NCBI GenBank assembly: GCA_937929945.1
Contig: CALFUK010000149.1
Location: 1-55,830 of the forward strand
From: an uncultured Saprospiraceae bacterium
Lineage (GTDB): Bacteria; Bacteroidota; Bacteroidia; Chitinophagales; Saprospiraceae
Direction: 5' to 3'
Length of the DNA stretch: 55,830 bases
Part shown: positions 18,506-26,483 of the stretch, piece by piece
How positions within the stretch are numbered: the first letter of the stretch is position 1
Layout: every line of letters starts with the position of its first letter
Made by a program: the position numbers and the translations under genes
The notes under the pieces: generated by a model
Seen by the model: the letters and a program-made list of their open reading frames with translations, nothing else
What the model was told of the DNA's origin: nothing
Database searches by the model: none

Positions 18506-19120
18506 TTACTTATTATACGCCGTCATCGTGTGGCCGAGTCCGATGGTGCAGAAACTTTTCACAGCCTCACCAGCTCTCTTTACGATTGTGGGTAGAGTCT
18601 CTCTTTCTTTAGCGTTCCACTTGCCCAGCACATAGTCTACCTGTTGGCCCTTGCCGAATTCGCTGCCGATACCGACCCTGAGTCTGGCATAGGCACTGGT
18701 ATTCAGCATGAGATTTATGTCCTTGAGGCCGTTGTGGCCGCCGTCACTACCCTTGCCTTTCAGTCGCAACTGGCCGAATGGGATGTGGAGGTCATCCACG
18801 ATGACCAAGAGATTTTTGGGCTGGATCTTTTTCTTTGTACCCCAGTACCTGACCGATTTGCCACTCTTATTCATGTAGGTCGATGGCTTCAGTAAGATCA
18901 GTGTGCGGCCTTTATGCTTGATCTCTGCGATGTCACCGAGAGTATCATTTTTAAATGTGGCCTTACCCCAAGCAGCGAGGTGATCTACGACATCAAAGCC
19001 CACATTATGCCTGGTGTCATCATAATCTGGATGCATATTCCCCAAACCCACTATCAAATACTTCATAGGATCTTCTATTTCTACGTCTGACTGAAAAAGT
19101 CTTTTTATCCATTGTAACAT
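18506..19120 (-). CDS. pth: Peptidyl-tRNA hydrolase
   Basis: 204 residues from the first ATG, with an 18-residue N-terminal extension before MKYLIVGLGN; such extensions are frequent in Bacteroidota, and the second ATG at 19066 is an alternative. It releases tRNA from prematurely dropped peptidyl-tRNA. Seen: YLIVGLGN, the catalytic His in DTRHNVGF, the substrate Asn in STYMNKSG, VIVDDLHIPFG and GGHNGLKDI. All conserved positions are intact. Confidence 0.96.
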   Translation of the reverse strand: MLQWIKRLFQSDVEIEDPMKYLIVGLGNMHPDYDDTRHNVGFDVVDHLAAWGKATFKNDTLGDIAEIKHKGRTLILLKPSTYMNKSGKSVRYWGTKKKIQPKNLLVIVDDLHIPFGQLRLKGKGSDGGHNGLKDINLMLNTSAYARLRVGIGSEFGKGQQVDYVLGKWNAKERETLPTIVKRAGEAVKSFCTIGLGHTMTAYNK

Positions 19121-19210
19121 AAGACTGCAAAAATAGAGTTCCTAAGCGAATATGGTAGCACTTTGATATAGCATCATCATAAGAAGAAAGAAAAATGTCT
19201 CCCGTTGACG

Positions 19211-19283
19211 GAGCTTAGGTGGGTGATTCGTCGGCAAAGGTCAGTCTCTGACCCTCTCATTGAGAAAGTCCAACGCACCTAAT
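19211..19283. other. Possible structured RNA or DNA element between pth and pdeM
   Basis: Sits in the 294-base gap between divergent genes. A 7-bp outer stem (TTAGGTG 19215-19221 with CACCTAA 19276-19282) encloses two inner hairpins: GGTCAG-TCT-CTGACC (19239-19253) and TCTC-ATT-GAGA (19255-19265). The three-stem layout is suggestive but short, and fits no RNA family I recognise. It may be chance. Confidence 0.25.
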
Positions 19284-19414
19284 GGTACATGTATAATCGC
19301 AACATGATACGCACAAATAATCTTATGAACAAGAAGATAGTTATTCTGTGAAAGTGCCCATACTCAAGCACGCGAATTCATCTATATTCGCAGCTCATCA
19401 TCAGGATTATAACA

Positions 19415-20065
19415 GTGACAGAAAAGCACGTCAGCTATGAATTAGCGGGAGAGCTAATAGAGCTGCTGCCAGAGAAAGCCATCTATTGGCCTGCACGCCA
19501 GATGCTTATCGTAGCTGACTTACACTTCGGCAAGGTGACGCATTTTCGCAAGTCAGGCATTGCCATACCCATGGAGGCAGCAGAGGACGGCCTGATCCGT
19601 TTGGAGGCATTGATTAATGAGTATCAGGTCAGCCGACTGATGATCCTGGGAGACCTCTTCCACAGTGAGCTGAATCATGAGTGGGACGACTTCTTAGAGC
19701 TCTGCTATCGCAATCAGCAGACCCAGTTTGAGCTGGTCAGGGGGAATCATGATATCCTCAAACCAGAGCTGTACGAGCGATCTCCCATGGTCATCCACCA
19801 AGAGTCATACAGCATCGGCCCATTCCTCTTTTCGCACGATGAGATGGACGGTCAGGGCCAATACAACATGCATGGACACATTCATCCTGGGGTGAGGCTC
19901 TACGGCCGAGCTAAGCAGAGTATGCGCATGCCCTGCTACTTTTTTGGACCTCAGCGGGGCGTATTGCCAGCGTTCGGCACCTTTACCGGATTACATATCC
20001 TAAAGCAAAGTGTAAAAGATGACGTATTTATTATAGCCGCAGATGCCGTAATGAAACTGGAATGA
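19415..20065 (+). CDS. pdeM: Metallophosphoesterase, ligase-associated DNA damage response endonuclease PdeM-like
   Basis: 216 residues from a GTG start. A calcineurin-like phosphoesterase with all metal motifs: VADLHFGK (DxH), ILGDLFHSE (GDxxH), VRGNHD (GNHD) and HGHIHPG (GHxH). The N-terminus AIYWPARQMLIVADLHFGKVTHFRKSG is the PdeM pattern. In many genomes pdeM sits with an ATP-dependent DNA ligase, exonuclease and Lhr helicase; those partners are not in this window, so the DNA-repair role rests on family resemblance alone. Confidence 0.85.
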   Translation: MTEKHVSYELAGELIELLPEKAIYWPARQMLIVADLHFGKVTHFRKSGIAIPMEAAEDGLIRLEALINEYQVSRLMILGDLFHSELNHEWDDFLELCYRNQQTQFELVRGNHDILKPELYERSPMVIHQESYSIGPFLFSHDEMDGQGQYNMHGHIHPGVRLYGRAKQSMRMPCYFFGPQRGVLPAFGTFTGLHILKQSVKDDVFIIAADAVMKLE

Positions 20066-20091
20066 TCATAAAATCGTATGTTTGACAAAAT

Positions 20092-20697
20092 TTGAATCTT
20101 TTGAGTGACACGCGAAAGAAAACTGGAGAAGAAATTTTCGACTCCGAGTTATTGCCCCACATAGATGCCTTAAAAACATTTGCTTTTCATCTATCCTATG
20201 ATGATGATGATGCGAATGATTTGGTCCAAGAGACCTATATGAAGGCACATAGATTTATAGATAAGTATCAGGAGGGAACTAATGCTAAGGCATGGTTGTT
20301 TAAAATCCTGAAGAACGCATACATCAATGAGTATCGGAAGAAAAGCAAACGTCCGACTCGAGTAGATTTTGAGGATATAGTCAGTTATCACGACAGCGAT
20401 GATTCCAGAGTGCCTGGCTATTTGGATTTGAGGCAAGAGATCTTTGAAAATATGATGGGTGATGAGGTTACGATAGCCATTAATGCGCTACCGATGGACT
20501 TCAGAACAGTCGTCCTCCTCTGCGATGTAGAGGGCTTCACCTACGAAGAAATATCGAAGATCATAGATGTGCCCATTGGTACTGTCAGATCAAGGCTCTT
20601 CAGAGCCAGGAATATGTTGAAAGAGAAATTAGCATCTTATGCTACGAATTTAGGTTACAAAGATAAAAGAGGGCGAGGTAAGAAGGAAGAAGAGTAG
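20092..20697 (+). CDS. ECF-type RNA polymerase sigma factor
   Basis: About 201 residues from a TTG start; no ATG is available in frame before the conserved region. Region 2 is FAFHLSYDDDDANDLVQETY ... WLFKILKNAYINEYRKKSKRP, region 4 is INALPMDFRTVVLLCDVEGF ... YEEISKIIDVPIGTVRSRLFRARNML. It directs RNA polymerase to a dedicated promoter set. A 76-residue gene follows 55 bases later and is a plausible partner. Targets unknown. Confidence 0.93.
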   Translation: MNLLSDTRKKTGEEIFDSELLPHIDALKTFAFHLSYDDDDANDLVQETYMKAHRFIDKYQEGTNAKAWLFKILKNAYINEYRKKSKRPTRVDFEDIVSYHDSDDSRVPGYLDLRQEIFENMMGDEVTIAINALPMDFRTVVLLCDVEGFTYEEISKIIDVPIGTVRSRLFRARNMLKEKLASYATNLGYKDKRGRGKKEEE

Positions 20698-20752
20698 AGT
20701 GTAAAAGCGAAGCAATTAAACCATTTATAGATACTTTTAAACTAAAACCGTC

Positions 20753-20983
20753 ATGGCAAATCGATTTGATGATCAAGACATGAGAAAGAGGGTTAGTCTG
20801 TACTTTGACAAAGCAATGAGCAAAGAAGACGAAAGAGCCTTTCTCAGTGATAAGGACCAGGATCCTCACTTTGTACAGCTTTTTAATAAAGAGAAAACAG
20901 CCAGAGAGTTTATCAGGAATCAAGTCAGAAGACCTTCTGTGTCACCTGATCTGCTACAGAACATCAGAAATATCTGTAGGTAA
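20753..20983 (+). CDS. Small probable anti-sigma or sigma-partner protein lacking the zinc motif
   Basis: 76 residues, soluble and highly charged, with no membrane helix. The body, VSLYFDKAMSKEDERAFLSD then DPHFVQLFNKEKTAREFIRN, follows the spacing of the small ZAS anti-sigma fold (LDGELSPEE ... HLxxCxxC ... L ... LR), but the Cys/His zinc ligands are replaced by other residues. Position directly after an ECF sigma gene on the same strand supports the role; the fold assignment is inference. It may instead be an unrelated small protein. Confidence 0.5.
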   Translation: MANRFDDQDMRKRVSLYFDKAMSKEDERAFLSDKDQDPHFVQLFNKEKTAREFIRNQVRRPSVSPDLLQNIRNICR

Positions 20984-21005
20984 TCTCATTCTATAACTTA
21001 TTTCA

Positions 21006-21698
21006 GTGATTTCGATCATATCGTGGAACATCCGACAGGGTGGAGGCACTCGTCTATCCAGCATCGTGGCGATGGTCACCGCCGAATCTCCATCGATCTT
21101 GGTCTGTAGCGAATACCGCAACAATCATTCAGGTACACTCTTACGCAGTAAACTGCTCGCTTTGGGCTACAGGCATCAGCTCGTCAGTGGTGCCGCACTG
21201 AATGACAATGCTGTCCTGATCGCGAGCACTTTCGCCTTCAATGGGAGGATTTTTCCTCGGGCGGATGAGCACTACCCTCACAATGTCATCGAAGCCGAAT
21301 TCGAAGCCTTTCAGCTGCTTGGCGTCTATCTACCTCATAAGAAGAAGCATCAGCTGTTTTCCTTTCTCATCGAAAGAGTGAAGGCCTGTGATAAGCCTTC
21401 CATCATCGTCGGCGACTATAACACCGGCAAGAACTACATCGATCAAAAAGGCAATTCCTTCTGGTATACGGATGATCTCATAGCTTTAGAGAAGGCAGGC
21501 ATGGCAGATGCCTTCCGTCATCTGCACGGAGACAAGGCGGAGTACTCTTGGTACAGCCACCAGGGCAATGGCTACCGCTACGACCACAGCTACGTGGAGG
21601 AGCCCCTGCTGCCTATCGTCACCACATGTGACTATCTGCACAGCTACCGAGAATCAGGCGTCTCAGATCACTCACCGATGCGACTTAATTTAGGATAA
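21006..21698 (+). CDS. Endonuclease/exonuclease/phosphatase (EEP) family protein
   Basis: 230 residues from a GTG start. EEP fold landmarks: IISWNIRQGGG (N), VCSEYRN (metal-binding Glu), GVYLPHK, IIVGDYNTGKN (GDxN) and SGVSDHSPM (SDH). It should be a Mg-dependent DNase or phosphodiesterase. No signal peptide, so cytoplasmic. It starts 22 bases after the small protein gene and may share its transcript. Confidence 0.87.
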   Translation: MISIISWNIRQGGGTRLSSIVAMVTAESPSILVCSEYRNNHSGTLLRSKLLALGYRHQLVSGAALNDNAVLIASTFAFNGRIFPRADEHYPHNVIEAEFEAFQLLGVYLPHKKKHQLFSFLIERVKACDKPSIIVGDYNTGKNYIDQKGNSFWYTDDLIALEKAGMADAFRHLHGDKAEYSWYSHQGNGYRYDHSYVEEPLLPIVTTCDYLHSYRESGVSDHSPMRLNLG

Positions 21699-21721
21699 TG
21701 AAAATAAAAATGACAAAGCTG

Positions 21722-21751
21722 TTGCATTAGCAAGATAGTTCTATATTTTTG
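21722..21751 (+). promoter_or_regulatory. Bacteroidota-type promoter of the tRNA
   Basis: TTG at 21722-21724, a 19-base spacer, and TATTTTTG at 21744-21751, which fits the -7 consensus TAnnTTTG. The tRNA begins 19 bases after the -7 box. Confidence 0.7.
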
Positions 21752-21770
21752 CATTGATTTTCAATAATCA

Positions 21771-21847
21771 GGGCCTATAGCTCAGCTGGTTAGAGCATCT
21801 GACTCATAATCAGAGGGTCTGGGGTTCAAGTCCCTGTGGGCCCACCA
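21771..21847 (+). tRNA. tRNA with CAU anticodon (Ile2 or Met)
   Basis: A complete 77-base cloverleaf with encoded CCA. Acceptor stem GGGCCTA/TGGGCCC, D arm GCTC...GAGC, anticodon arm TCTGA-CTCATAA-TCAGA (anticodon CAT), T loop TTCAAGT, discriminator A73. A CAU anticodon is used by elongator Met, initiator Met and lysidine-modified Ile2. Initiator is unlikely, because position 1 pairs normally. Ile2 versus elongator Met cannot be settled by eye. Confidence 0.95.
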
Positions 21848-21850
21848 CGT

Positions 21851-21880
21851 AAAAGCCAACCCAAAAGGGTTGGCTTTTTT
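21851..21880 (+). terminator. Rho-independent terminator after the tRNA
   Basis: A 10-bp perfect stem AAGCCAACCC / GGGTTGGCTT with an AAAA loop, followed by a run of T, starting four bases after the tRNA CCA. Confidence 0.9.
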
Positions 21881-21910
21881 AAAGTTATAAATTTTGAAAA
21901 GAAAAGGGTT

Positions 21911-21973
21911 TCTGACTCTCCCGATAACTATCGGGACAGAGGGTCTGGGGTTCAAGTCCCTGTGGGCCCACCA
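21911..21973 (+). pseudogene. tRNA 3'-half remnant with palindrome in the anticodon loop
   Basis: 38 bases (21937-21974) repeat the intact tRNA from the anticodon 3' stem through CCA plus one base without mismatch. Upstream, TCTGACTC (21911-21918) repeats the anticodon 5' stem. Between them the rest of the loop is replaced by the perfect 18-base palindrome TCCCGATA-AC-TATCGGGA (21919-21936). The acceptor 5' strand and D arm are absent, so no functional tRNA can form. Origin could be a duplicated tRNA hit by a palindromic repeat or an integration scar. Confidence 0.85.
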
Positions 21974-22221
21974 CATTAAATCTTCTTTATCAAAATAATA
22001 GATAGTGAAGCTTTTTTTTACTTCTAATATGGTCGAAAGTCATTTGATACACTTTTTGATACGCCGACTTTGGGTAAGCTTGTGATTTTCCATCAGTGCG
22101 GTAAACGGTACTGTCTTATAAACTTAGAGCTCGTAAGGTTTGATAATCAAGCGCTACTTGCTATCGTCAGTCTTTGACGTCATAAAGTCTTTACTGAACT
22201 GCCCGATATAGTTACCTGACT

Positions 22222-22494
22222 TCATTTATAGTGAAATCTACATTGGATTATTGTACAAATTTGATCTACTTTTTTCTTTCCTGATATTTCATAGACAATT
22301 CTGTGTTCGTGGCTAATTCTTCTTGACCAGTATCCTTTCAATTGATGTTTTAGTGGTTCAGGTTTTCCAATTTCTTTGAAAGGATTTGTTTTTATTGAAT
22401 TGATTAACTCTTTGATTTTTTTTATTTGATCAATGTCATTTTCGATCCAGTACGTTAAATCATCCCATGCATTTTCTGTAAAGACAACTTTCAT
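22222..22494 (-). CDS. yoeB: Type II toxin, YoeB/Txe mRNA interferase
   Basis: 90 residues, full family length. RelE-like fold with [47 protein letters not shown] and the terminal CRFHY carrying the catalytic His-Tyr pair. It cleaves ribosome-bound mRNA when free of antitoxin. The start overlaps the antitoxin stop by four bases, the usual translational coupling. Confidence 0.95.
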   Translation of the reverse strand: MKVVFTENAWDDLTYWIENDIDQIKKIKELINSIKTNPFKEIGKPEPLKHQLKGYWSRRISHEHRIVYEISGKKKVDQICTIIQCRFHYK

Positions 22495-22763
22495 GATTCA
22501 GGCAACTCATCCAAATTGACCTCTTTTACTTGGTCCGATTCAGCTTGCTTTATTGATTCAAGAAGTCTTTCTCTATTTGCATTTGTTGATAGTAAATAAC
22601 TTGTCTCTTGGAGTGAGTTGTACTCTTTTAATGACATGATTACGACTGATTCATCGTCGTCGTTATTCCTTGGGACGATTAATATTTCAGAAGAATTTAT
22701 AACTGAGTCGAAATAGTATTTAATTCTTGATCGTAGATTCGAAATTGTGATTGCTCTCATCAT
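22491..22763 (-). CDS. yefM: Type II antitoxin, YefM/Phd family
   Basis: 90 residues. The N-terminal DNA-binding Phd/YefM fold ([19 protein letters not shown] ... [19 protein letters not shown]) is followed by an acidic toxin-wrapping tail ([20 protein letters not shown]). It neutralises YoeB and represses its own operon. The promoter side holds matching TGTACA sites. A second in-frame ATG one codon later (22760) may be the real start. Confidence 0.94.
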   Translation of the reverse strand: MMRAITISNLRSRIKYYFDSVINSSEILIVPRNNDDDESVVIMSLKEYNSLQETSYLLSTNANRERLLESIKQAESDQVKEVNLDELPES

Positions 22764-22774
22764 TCTTACTTATA

Positions 22775-22800
22775 TGTTCAAATGTACAATATTGTGTACA
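22775..22800. promoter_or_regulatory. yefM operator with TGTACA hexamers
   Basis: Two exact TGTACA palindromes (22783-22788 and 22795-22800) 12 bases apart plus a TGTTCA near-match (22775-22780), 12-37 bases upstream of yefM. E. coli YefM is known to bind TGTACA hexamers in its operator, so autoregulation by the same motif is likely. Confidence 0.7.
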
Positions 22801-23124
22801 AAACTTCAACGTCTCTTCCAATGTCCGTGAGCTAAGAGTATTCTATAAATACTCGCATGAAGAGTAAGTTACCTGACTGATCATTTATTCCTCAGGAAGA
22901 TATACTATGAGTTCCATTGCTAAAGTAAATGACTGGTACTCATTTGTAGTAATTGATTAGTTAGACATATGTAAAGTTTGTAGAATGTGTATTAACTGAA
23001 TCCATGGAGAAGAATCTTCAGCCAGAGACTGATAGAATCTCATTTTTTGAAGCATACGCACTGAGCTGGATTTCACTGTGAATGGTCTAAGCTATGTTTC
23101 TCATTTTTAATGATGAATTGAAGC

Positions 23125-23265
23125 GATACTACTCTCATCATACTTTCTGCGCTTCTATGGTTGACATTTTTCATTGCCATAGGAATCATGATGAGGTGGC
23201 TTTATAAATTGATAAAAAAATTTTCTATAAGAAATCTGGATTATACAGTAAGCTGTTTCAATTAG
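23125..23265 (+). other. Orphan hydrophobic coding scrap in a gene-poor stretch
   Basis: The 561 bases between yefM and the DoxX gene hold no full gene. This open stretch of about 46 codons has no early start codon and encodes one strong membrane helix (LIILSALLWLTFFIAIGIMM) followed by a basic tail. It could be the end of a lost membrane protein or chance. The rest of the gap shows nothing beyond the yefM operator. Confidence 0.25.
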
Positions 23266-23324
23266 GGATTGTAAAAATCTTGTAATTCTGTCTTCAGCTG
23301 CGGTTTGAATCCGTACTTTGAGTC

Positions 23325-23684
23325 ATGCAGCACATCATTGATTATTGGCACCTATACCTTATGGCAGCTTTCTACGGCTTCGCTGGAATCCAGCACTTTC
23401 GAAAGCCGTGGTTCTTTCTAAAGATCACACCACCTTGGGTGCCTAAGCCAGAGACGGTAAATGTCATTGTCGGTGTCGCTGAGGTAGCTATTGCCATAGG
23501 ATTAGTCATACCTGCCACACGCAGTATCGCGGCCTGGGGCACCATTGCCCTGCTGATTGCCGTATTTCCAGCTAACTGGTATCATCATCAGAAGGCGAGA
23601 AAGAAAGGAAAGATGGTGATAGGGACCTTAATCCGATTACCGATTCAGCTGCTGCTGATATGGTGGGCCTGGGCCTATACGTAG
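23325..23684 (+). CDS. DoxX-like membrane protein
   Basis: 119 residues, four membrane helices, with the DoxX-like signature YLMAAFYGFAGIQHFRKPWF and VGVAEVAIAIGLVIPATRSI, ending IQLLLIWWAWAY. Inner-membrane location. Function unresolved. Not part of an operon. Confidence 0.8.
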   Translation: MQHIIDYWHLYLMAAFYGFAGIQHFRKPWFFLKITPPWVPKPETVNVIVGVAEVAIAIGLVIPATRSIAAWGTIALLIAVFPANWYHHQKARKKGKMVIGTLIRLPIQLLLIWWAWAYT

Positions 23685-23832
23685 AGTTTGAATGTAGCTC
23701 GGTGTGCTTGGGCTAACTTAACTATTGGGTAGGTGGAATAACTCTATGGCGGTCAGGACAGGCTACAGCTGTTATTCAGCCGTAGCTTATGACCTGATTA
23801 TGATGGTGTAGGTCTACGATCGAGGAGCTGTA

Positions 23833-24333
23833 TTACTTTACCTCTACCTTATTGATGACATCATTTCCTGCTATGGCATTCACCACATCCTGATCCGCAT
23901 CTGACTTGACCTTGCCAAAGACAGTGTGCTTGTCATCCAGCCACGCGGTCTCCACATGGGTGATGAAGAACTGACTGCCATTAGTCCCAGGCCCAGCATT
24001 GGCCATGGAGAGTACGCCAGGGGCATCGTGTCTGAGCTCTGGGTGAAACTCATCACCAAACTTGTAGCCAGGGCCGCCAGCTCCAGTGCCATTAGGGCAT
24101 CCGCCTTGGACCATGAAGTCAGGGATCACCCGGTGAAAGGTCAGACCATCGTAGTAGCCAGCCTTAGCAAGCTCTAAGAAATTAGTCACCGTCTTAGGTG
24201 TCTTTGTGGCGAAGAGGGTCAAGTTAATCTCACCCTTGTTCGTATGGATGCAGATGTCTACATCCTGATCATAGCTGGTAGATTCCATGAGCATCTGTAC
24301 TTCTGCGATATCGATTTTGTCTAAAGCTGACAT
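23833..24333 (-). CDS. Cyclophilin-type peptidyl-prolyl cis-trans isomerase
   Basis: About 166 residues from the ATG at [10 protein letters not shown]; an earlier ATG at 24378 would add 15 unlikely residues. The cyclophilin core is clear: [74 protein letters not shown]. The catalytic Arg (FHRVIP) and the QFFIT strand are intact. No signal peptide, so a cytoplasmic folding helper. Confidence 0.95.
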   Translation of the reverse strand: MSALDKIDIAEVQMLMESTSYDQDVDICIHTNKGEINLTLFATKTPKTVTNFLELAKAGYYDGLTFHRVIPDFMVQGGCPNGTGAGGPGYKFGDEFHPELRHDAPGVLSMANAGPGTNGSQFFITHVETAWLDDKHTVFGKVKSDADQDVVNAIAGNDVINKVEVK

Positions 24334-24472
24334 ATTGATTTGATTTTTAAAATTCGCGCAATAATAGCTATTTATCACTTAATAATATATCTCACTGTAA
24401 ATAGTTCACAGAATGCTGGGAGCGCAGTCAGCGCTGAGATCTAAGCCATTGCTCGCTGCGACTTCCTTCAGC

Positions 24473-25051
24473 TTATTTTGATTTCTTCACGTACTGGGTC
24501 AAAATCACGATGTGCTGCCCATTTACTCTGCCTTCGATATGATTGGCATTGTCTCGATCTAGCGAGATGCGGCGCACTGCTGTGCCTCGCTTCGCAATGA
24601 AATTAGCCCCTTTTACATTGAGGTCTTTGATCAGCACGACGCTATCACCTGCCTGTAGGACGACACCATTGCTATCTACATGGACGATCTTATCTTCTTC
24701 ATTTCCTTCTTCTGAATCCTTGGCCCAGCTCAGGGTCTCTTCATCTAAGAAGAGCATGTCCAATAAGTCAGCTGACCAGCCATGAGGCTTTAGTCGGGTC
24801 AGCATGCGCCAGGCCAGCACCTGTACAGCGGGCACTTGACTCCACATCGAATCATTGAGGCAGCGCCAGTGGTTTTGATCTGTTAGTTCGGGGTTTTGGA
24901 TTTGAGCTTCGCAGGTGGCGCAGATGTAGGCAGAGTGATCCACACCTCCTTCATTTTTTGGGGATACCGTATGTATATTCAGGTCCTCTGCTGAGGTGCA
25001 GAGTTCGCATCTTGATTCGCTTCTATCCTGGAGTGATTTTATTAGGGACAT
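24473..25051 (-). CDS. PhnA-like zinc-ribbon protein
   Basis: 192 residues. The N-terminal zinc ribbon has CELC at about 15-18 and CATC at about 44-47. The C-terminal PhnA SH3-like domain is GVVLQAGDSVVLIKDLNVKG ... GTAVRRISL ... HIEGRVNGQHIVILTQYVKK. The family was named from the alkylphosphonate operon but is not shown to act in phosphonate use; no phosphonate genes are nearby. A helical insert links the two domains. Confidence 0.85.
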   Translation of the reverse strand: MSLIKSLQDRSESRCELCTSAEDLNIHTVSPKNEGGVDHSAYICATCEAQIQNPELTDQNHWRCLNDSMWSQVPAVQVLAWRMLTRLKPHGWSADLLDMLFLDEETLSWAKDSEEGNEEDKIVHVDSNGVVLQAGDSVVLIKDLNVKGANFIAKRGTAVRRISLDRDNANHIEGRVNGQHIVILTQYVKKSK

Positions 25052-25243
25052 AATACAAGGATACGAATTTATAGATGGATGTAGGAGTGTCTTTATTCTT
25101 CCTTATTCAGTAGAGTTAGCATAGTAAGTCGCCGAATAAAATCGTGACAGAAATTGAGCAAAATGCATAGCTGCAGAGACGGGCCGTGGTATATTAATTT
25201 AACTCTTGCATACCGATTGCACAAAGGCTTATATCTTTATGTC

Positions 25244-25879
25244 ATGATCAAAAACATCATTTTCGATTTTGGAGGCGTCCTGATGGACCTGGACTACAGG
25301 CTCTCGGTCCGAGCACTGAACGAGCTTTTGCAGATCGATGTCGTGAGTGAAAAGAACCGCCAGTGGTTCATGTCCATATTCAAGCAATATGAGAAAGGCG
25401 AAGTGTCTGATGAAAAATTCATCTGGGAGCTGCAGCACACATCTAAGACGAAGCCCGAGGCCAGGCAAGTGATCGATGCCTGGAATCAGATGATTATTGG
25501 ATCTGTCCCAGAACGCTTTGAATTTCTAAAAGAACTGAAACAAGACTACACGGTACTTCTACTGAGTAACTCTAATAGCCTGCATGTAGACCATGGTATG
25601 AAAGTGCTGGCTGAGATCATGGATGTCACAGATTTCAATGAGCTTCATTTTCATAACACCTATTATTCTCACCTACTGGGAATGCGAAAGCCTGACGCAG
25701 AGATATTCGAGCATATCCTGGCAGACAATCAGATCCGTGCCGAGGAGAGTTTATTCATCGATGATCTTCTGCCCAATATAGAAGGCGCTAAGGCGGTGGG
25801 GCTCCAGGCTGTGCAGCATGATCCTAAGACTAACATCATAGAGATGGTGCCTCAATACCTATCGCAATACCATGACTAA
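25244..25879 (+). CDS. HAD-superfamily hydrolase (haloacid dehalogenase/phosphatase type)
   Basis: 211 residues, started at MIKNIIFDFGG; an upstream ATG at 25154 would add a non-conserved 30-residue leader. HAD motifs: IFDFGGVLMDLD (I; the first residue of the usual DxD is Asp, the second position is Gly as in the epoxide-hydrolase/YihX group), LLSNSN (II), MRKPDAEIF (III) and LFIDDLLPNIEGA (IV). A small helical cap follows motif I. It probably dephosphorylates a small sugar phosphate. The stop overlaps the recX start by eight bases. Confidence 0.87.
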   Translation: MIKNIIFDFGGVLMDLDYRLSVRALNELLQIDVVSEKNRQWFMSIFKQYEKGEVSDEKFIWELQHTSKTKPEARQVIDAWNQMIIGSVPERFEFLKELKQDYTVLLLSNSNSLHVDHGMKVLAEIMDVTDFNELHFHNTYYSHLLGMRKPDAEIFEHILADNQIRAEESLFIDDLLPNIEGAKAVGLQAVQHDPKTNIIEMVPQYLSQYHD

Positions 25880-26333
25880 TCAAGTAGCTCTAGAGAAGCT
25901 AAGACGATACTGCGCCTACCAAGAGCGGTGCCACCAAGAGGTGAGGTCTAAGCTGCTGAGTCTGAAGGTGTATGGAGACGAACTGGAAGAAATCATCTCA
26001 GACTTGATTGATGATAACTTTCTAAATGAAGAGCGCTTTGCCAAGGCTTATGCGCGAGGTAAATTTCGCATGAAGCGCTGGGGCAGGATGAGAATCAGGC
26101 AGGAGCTGAAGCGGCGGCACATCTCAGAATACCTGATCAAGAAAGGCATGGCAGAGATAGATGAAGACGAATATATGGAAGTGATGCAGGAGCTAATAGA
26201 AAAATACATGCAGCGTCAAATAGGGCAGCATCCAGCTTTGGTCCGTAAAAAAACGGCTAACCATTTATTCAGCAAGGGCTATGAGTCTCATCTGGTCTAC
26301 GATTATTTGGCAAAACTAAATCTCAAAAATTAG
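25872..26333 (+). CDS. recX: Regulatory protein RecX
   Basis: 153 residues made of three-helix repeats: ALEKLRRYCAYQERCHQEVR ... LIDDNFLNEERFAKAYARGK ... GRMRIRQELKRRHISEYLIK. RecX limits RecA filament growth. The gene overlaps the HAD gene, so the two are translationally coupled; recA is not in this window. Confidence 0.93.
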   Translation: MTNQVALEKLRRYCAYQERCHQEVRSKLLSLKVYGDELEEIISDLIDDNFLNEERFAKAYARGKFRMKRWGRMRIRQELKRRHISEYLIKKGMAEIDEDEYMEVMQELIEKYMQRQIGQHPALVRKKTANHLFSKGYESHLVYDYLAKLNLKN

Positions 26334-26353
26334 TACTCGCTAACTATTTATCA

Positions 26354-26361
26354 TAGTTTTG
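26354..26361 (+). promoter_or_regulatory. -7 box of the SAM riboswitch transcript
   Basis: TAGTTTTG fits TAnnTTTG and lies 20 bases before the riboswitch P1 stem. No good TTG -33 box at the usual distance is seen. Confidence 0.5.
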
Positions 26362-26380
26362 CTATTCGTTCATTGTCATA

Positions 26381-26483
26381 CTTATCAAGAAAGGCGGAGG
26401 GAATGGCCCTGTGAAGCCTTAGCAACCTGTCACCCGACAAGGTGCTAATTCCTGATCTATGTATTAATATAGATCAAGATAAG
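26381..26483 (+). ncRNA. SAM-I (S-box) riboswitch
   Basis: All conserved blocks of the SAM-I aptamer are present in order: P1 5' strand CTTATC, AAGGCGGAGGGA, TGGCCCTGTGAAGCC, AGCAACC, AAGGTGCTAATTCC, a long P4 (GATCTAT with ATAGATC), and P1 3' strand GATAAG. It should lower expression of the downstream methionine-synthesis gene when S-adenosylmethionine is plentiful. A 9-bp hairpin AAGTCAGCA-TCA-TGCTGGCTT (26487-26507) follows P1 but lacks a T run, so the switch may not work as a simple intrinsic terminator. Confidence 0.95.

Noticed and set aside
19255-19283. RNase P RNA, because of GAGAAAGTCC
   Set aside because: Only this short string fits; the remaining conserved RNase P regions are missing and the gap is too short.
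21782-21976. Minus-strand open frame reading WWAHRDLNPRPS twice
   Set aside because: It is the antisense of the tRNA and its partial copy; this peptide string is a well-known false protein from tRNA genes.
21771-22800. A genomic island integrated in the tRNA gene
   Set aside because: The repeated tRNA ends are only 126 bases apart and no integrase is seen; kept only as a possible scar.
23125-23265. A real small membrane protein gene
   Set aside because: There is no usable start codon before the hydrophobic segment and no recognisable family; listed only as a scrap.
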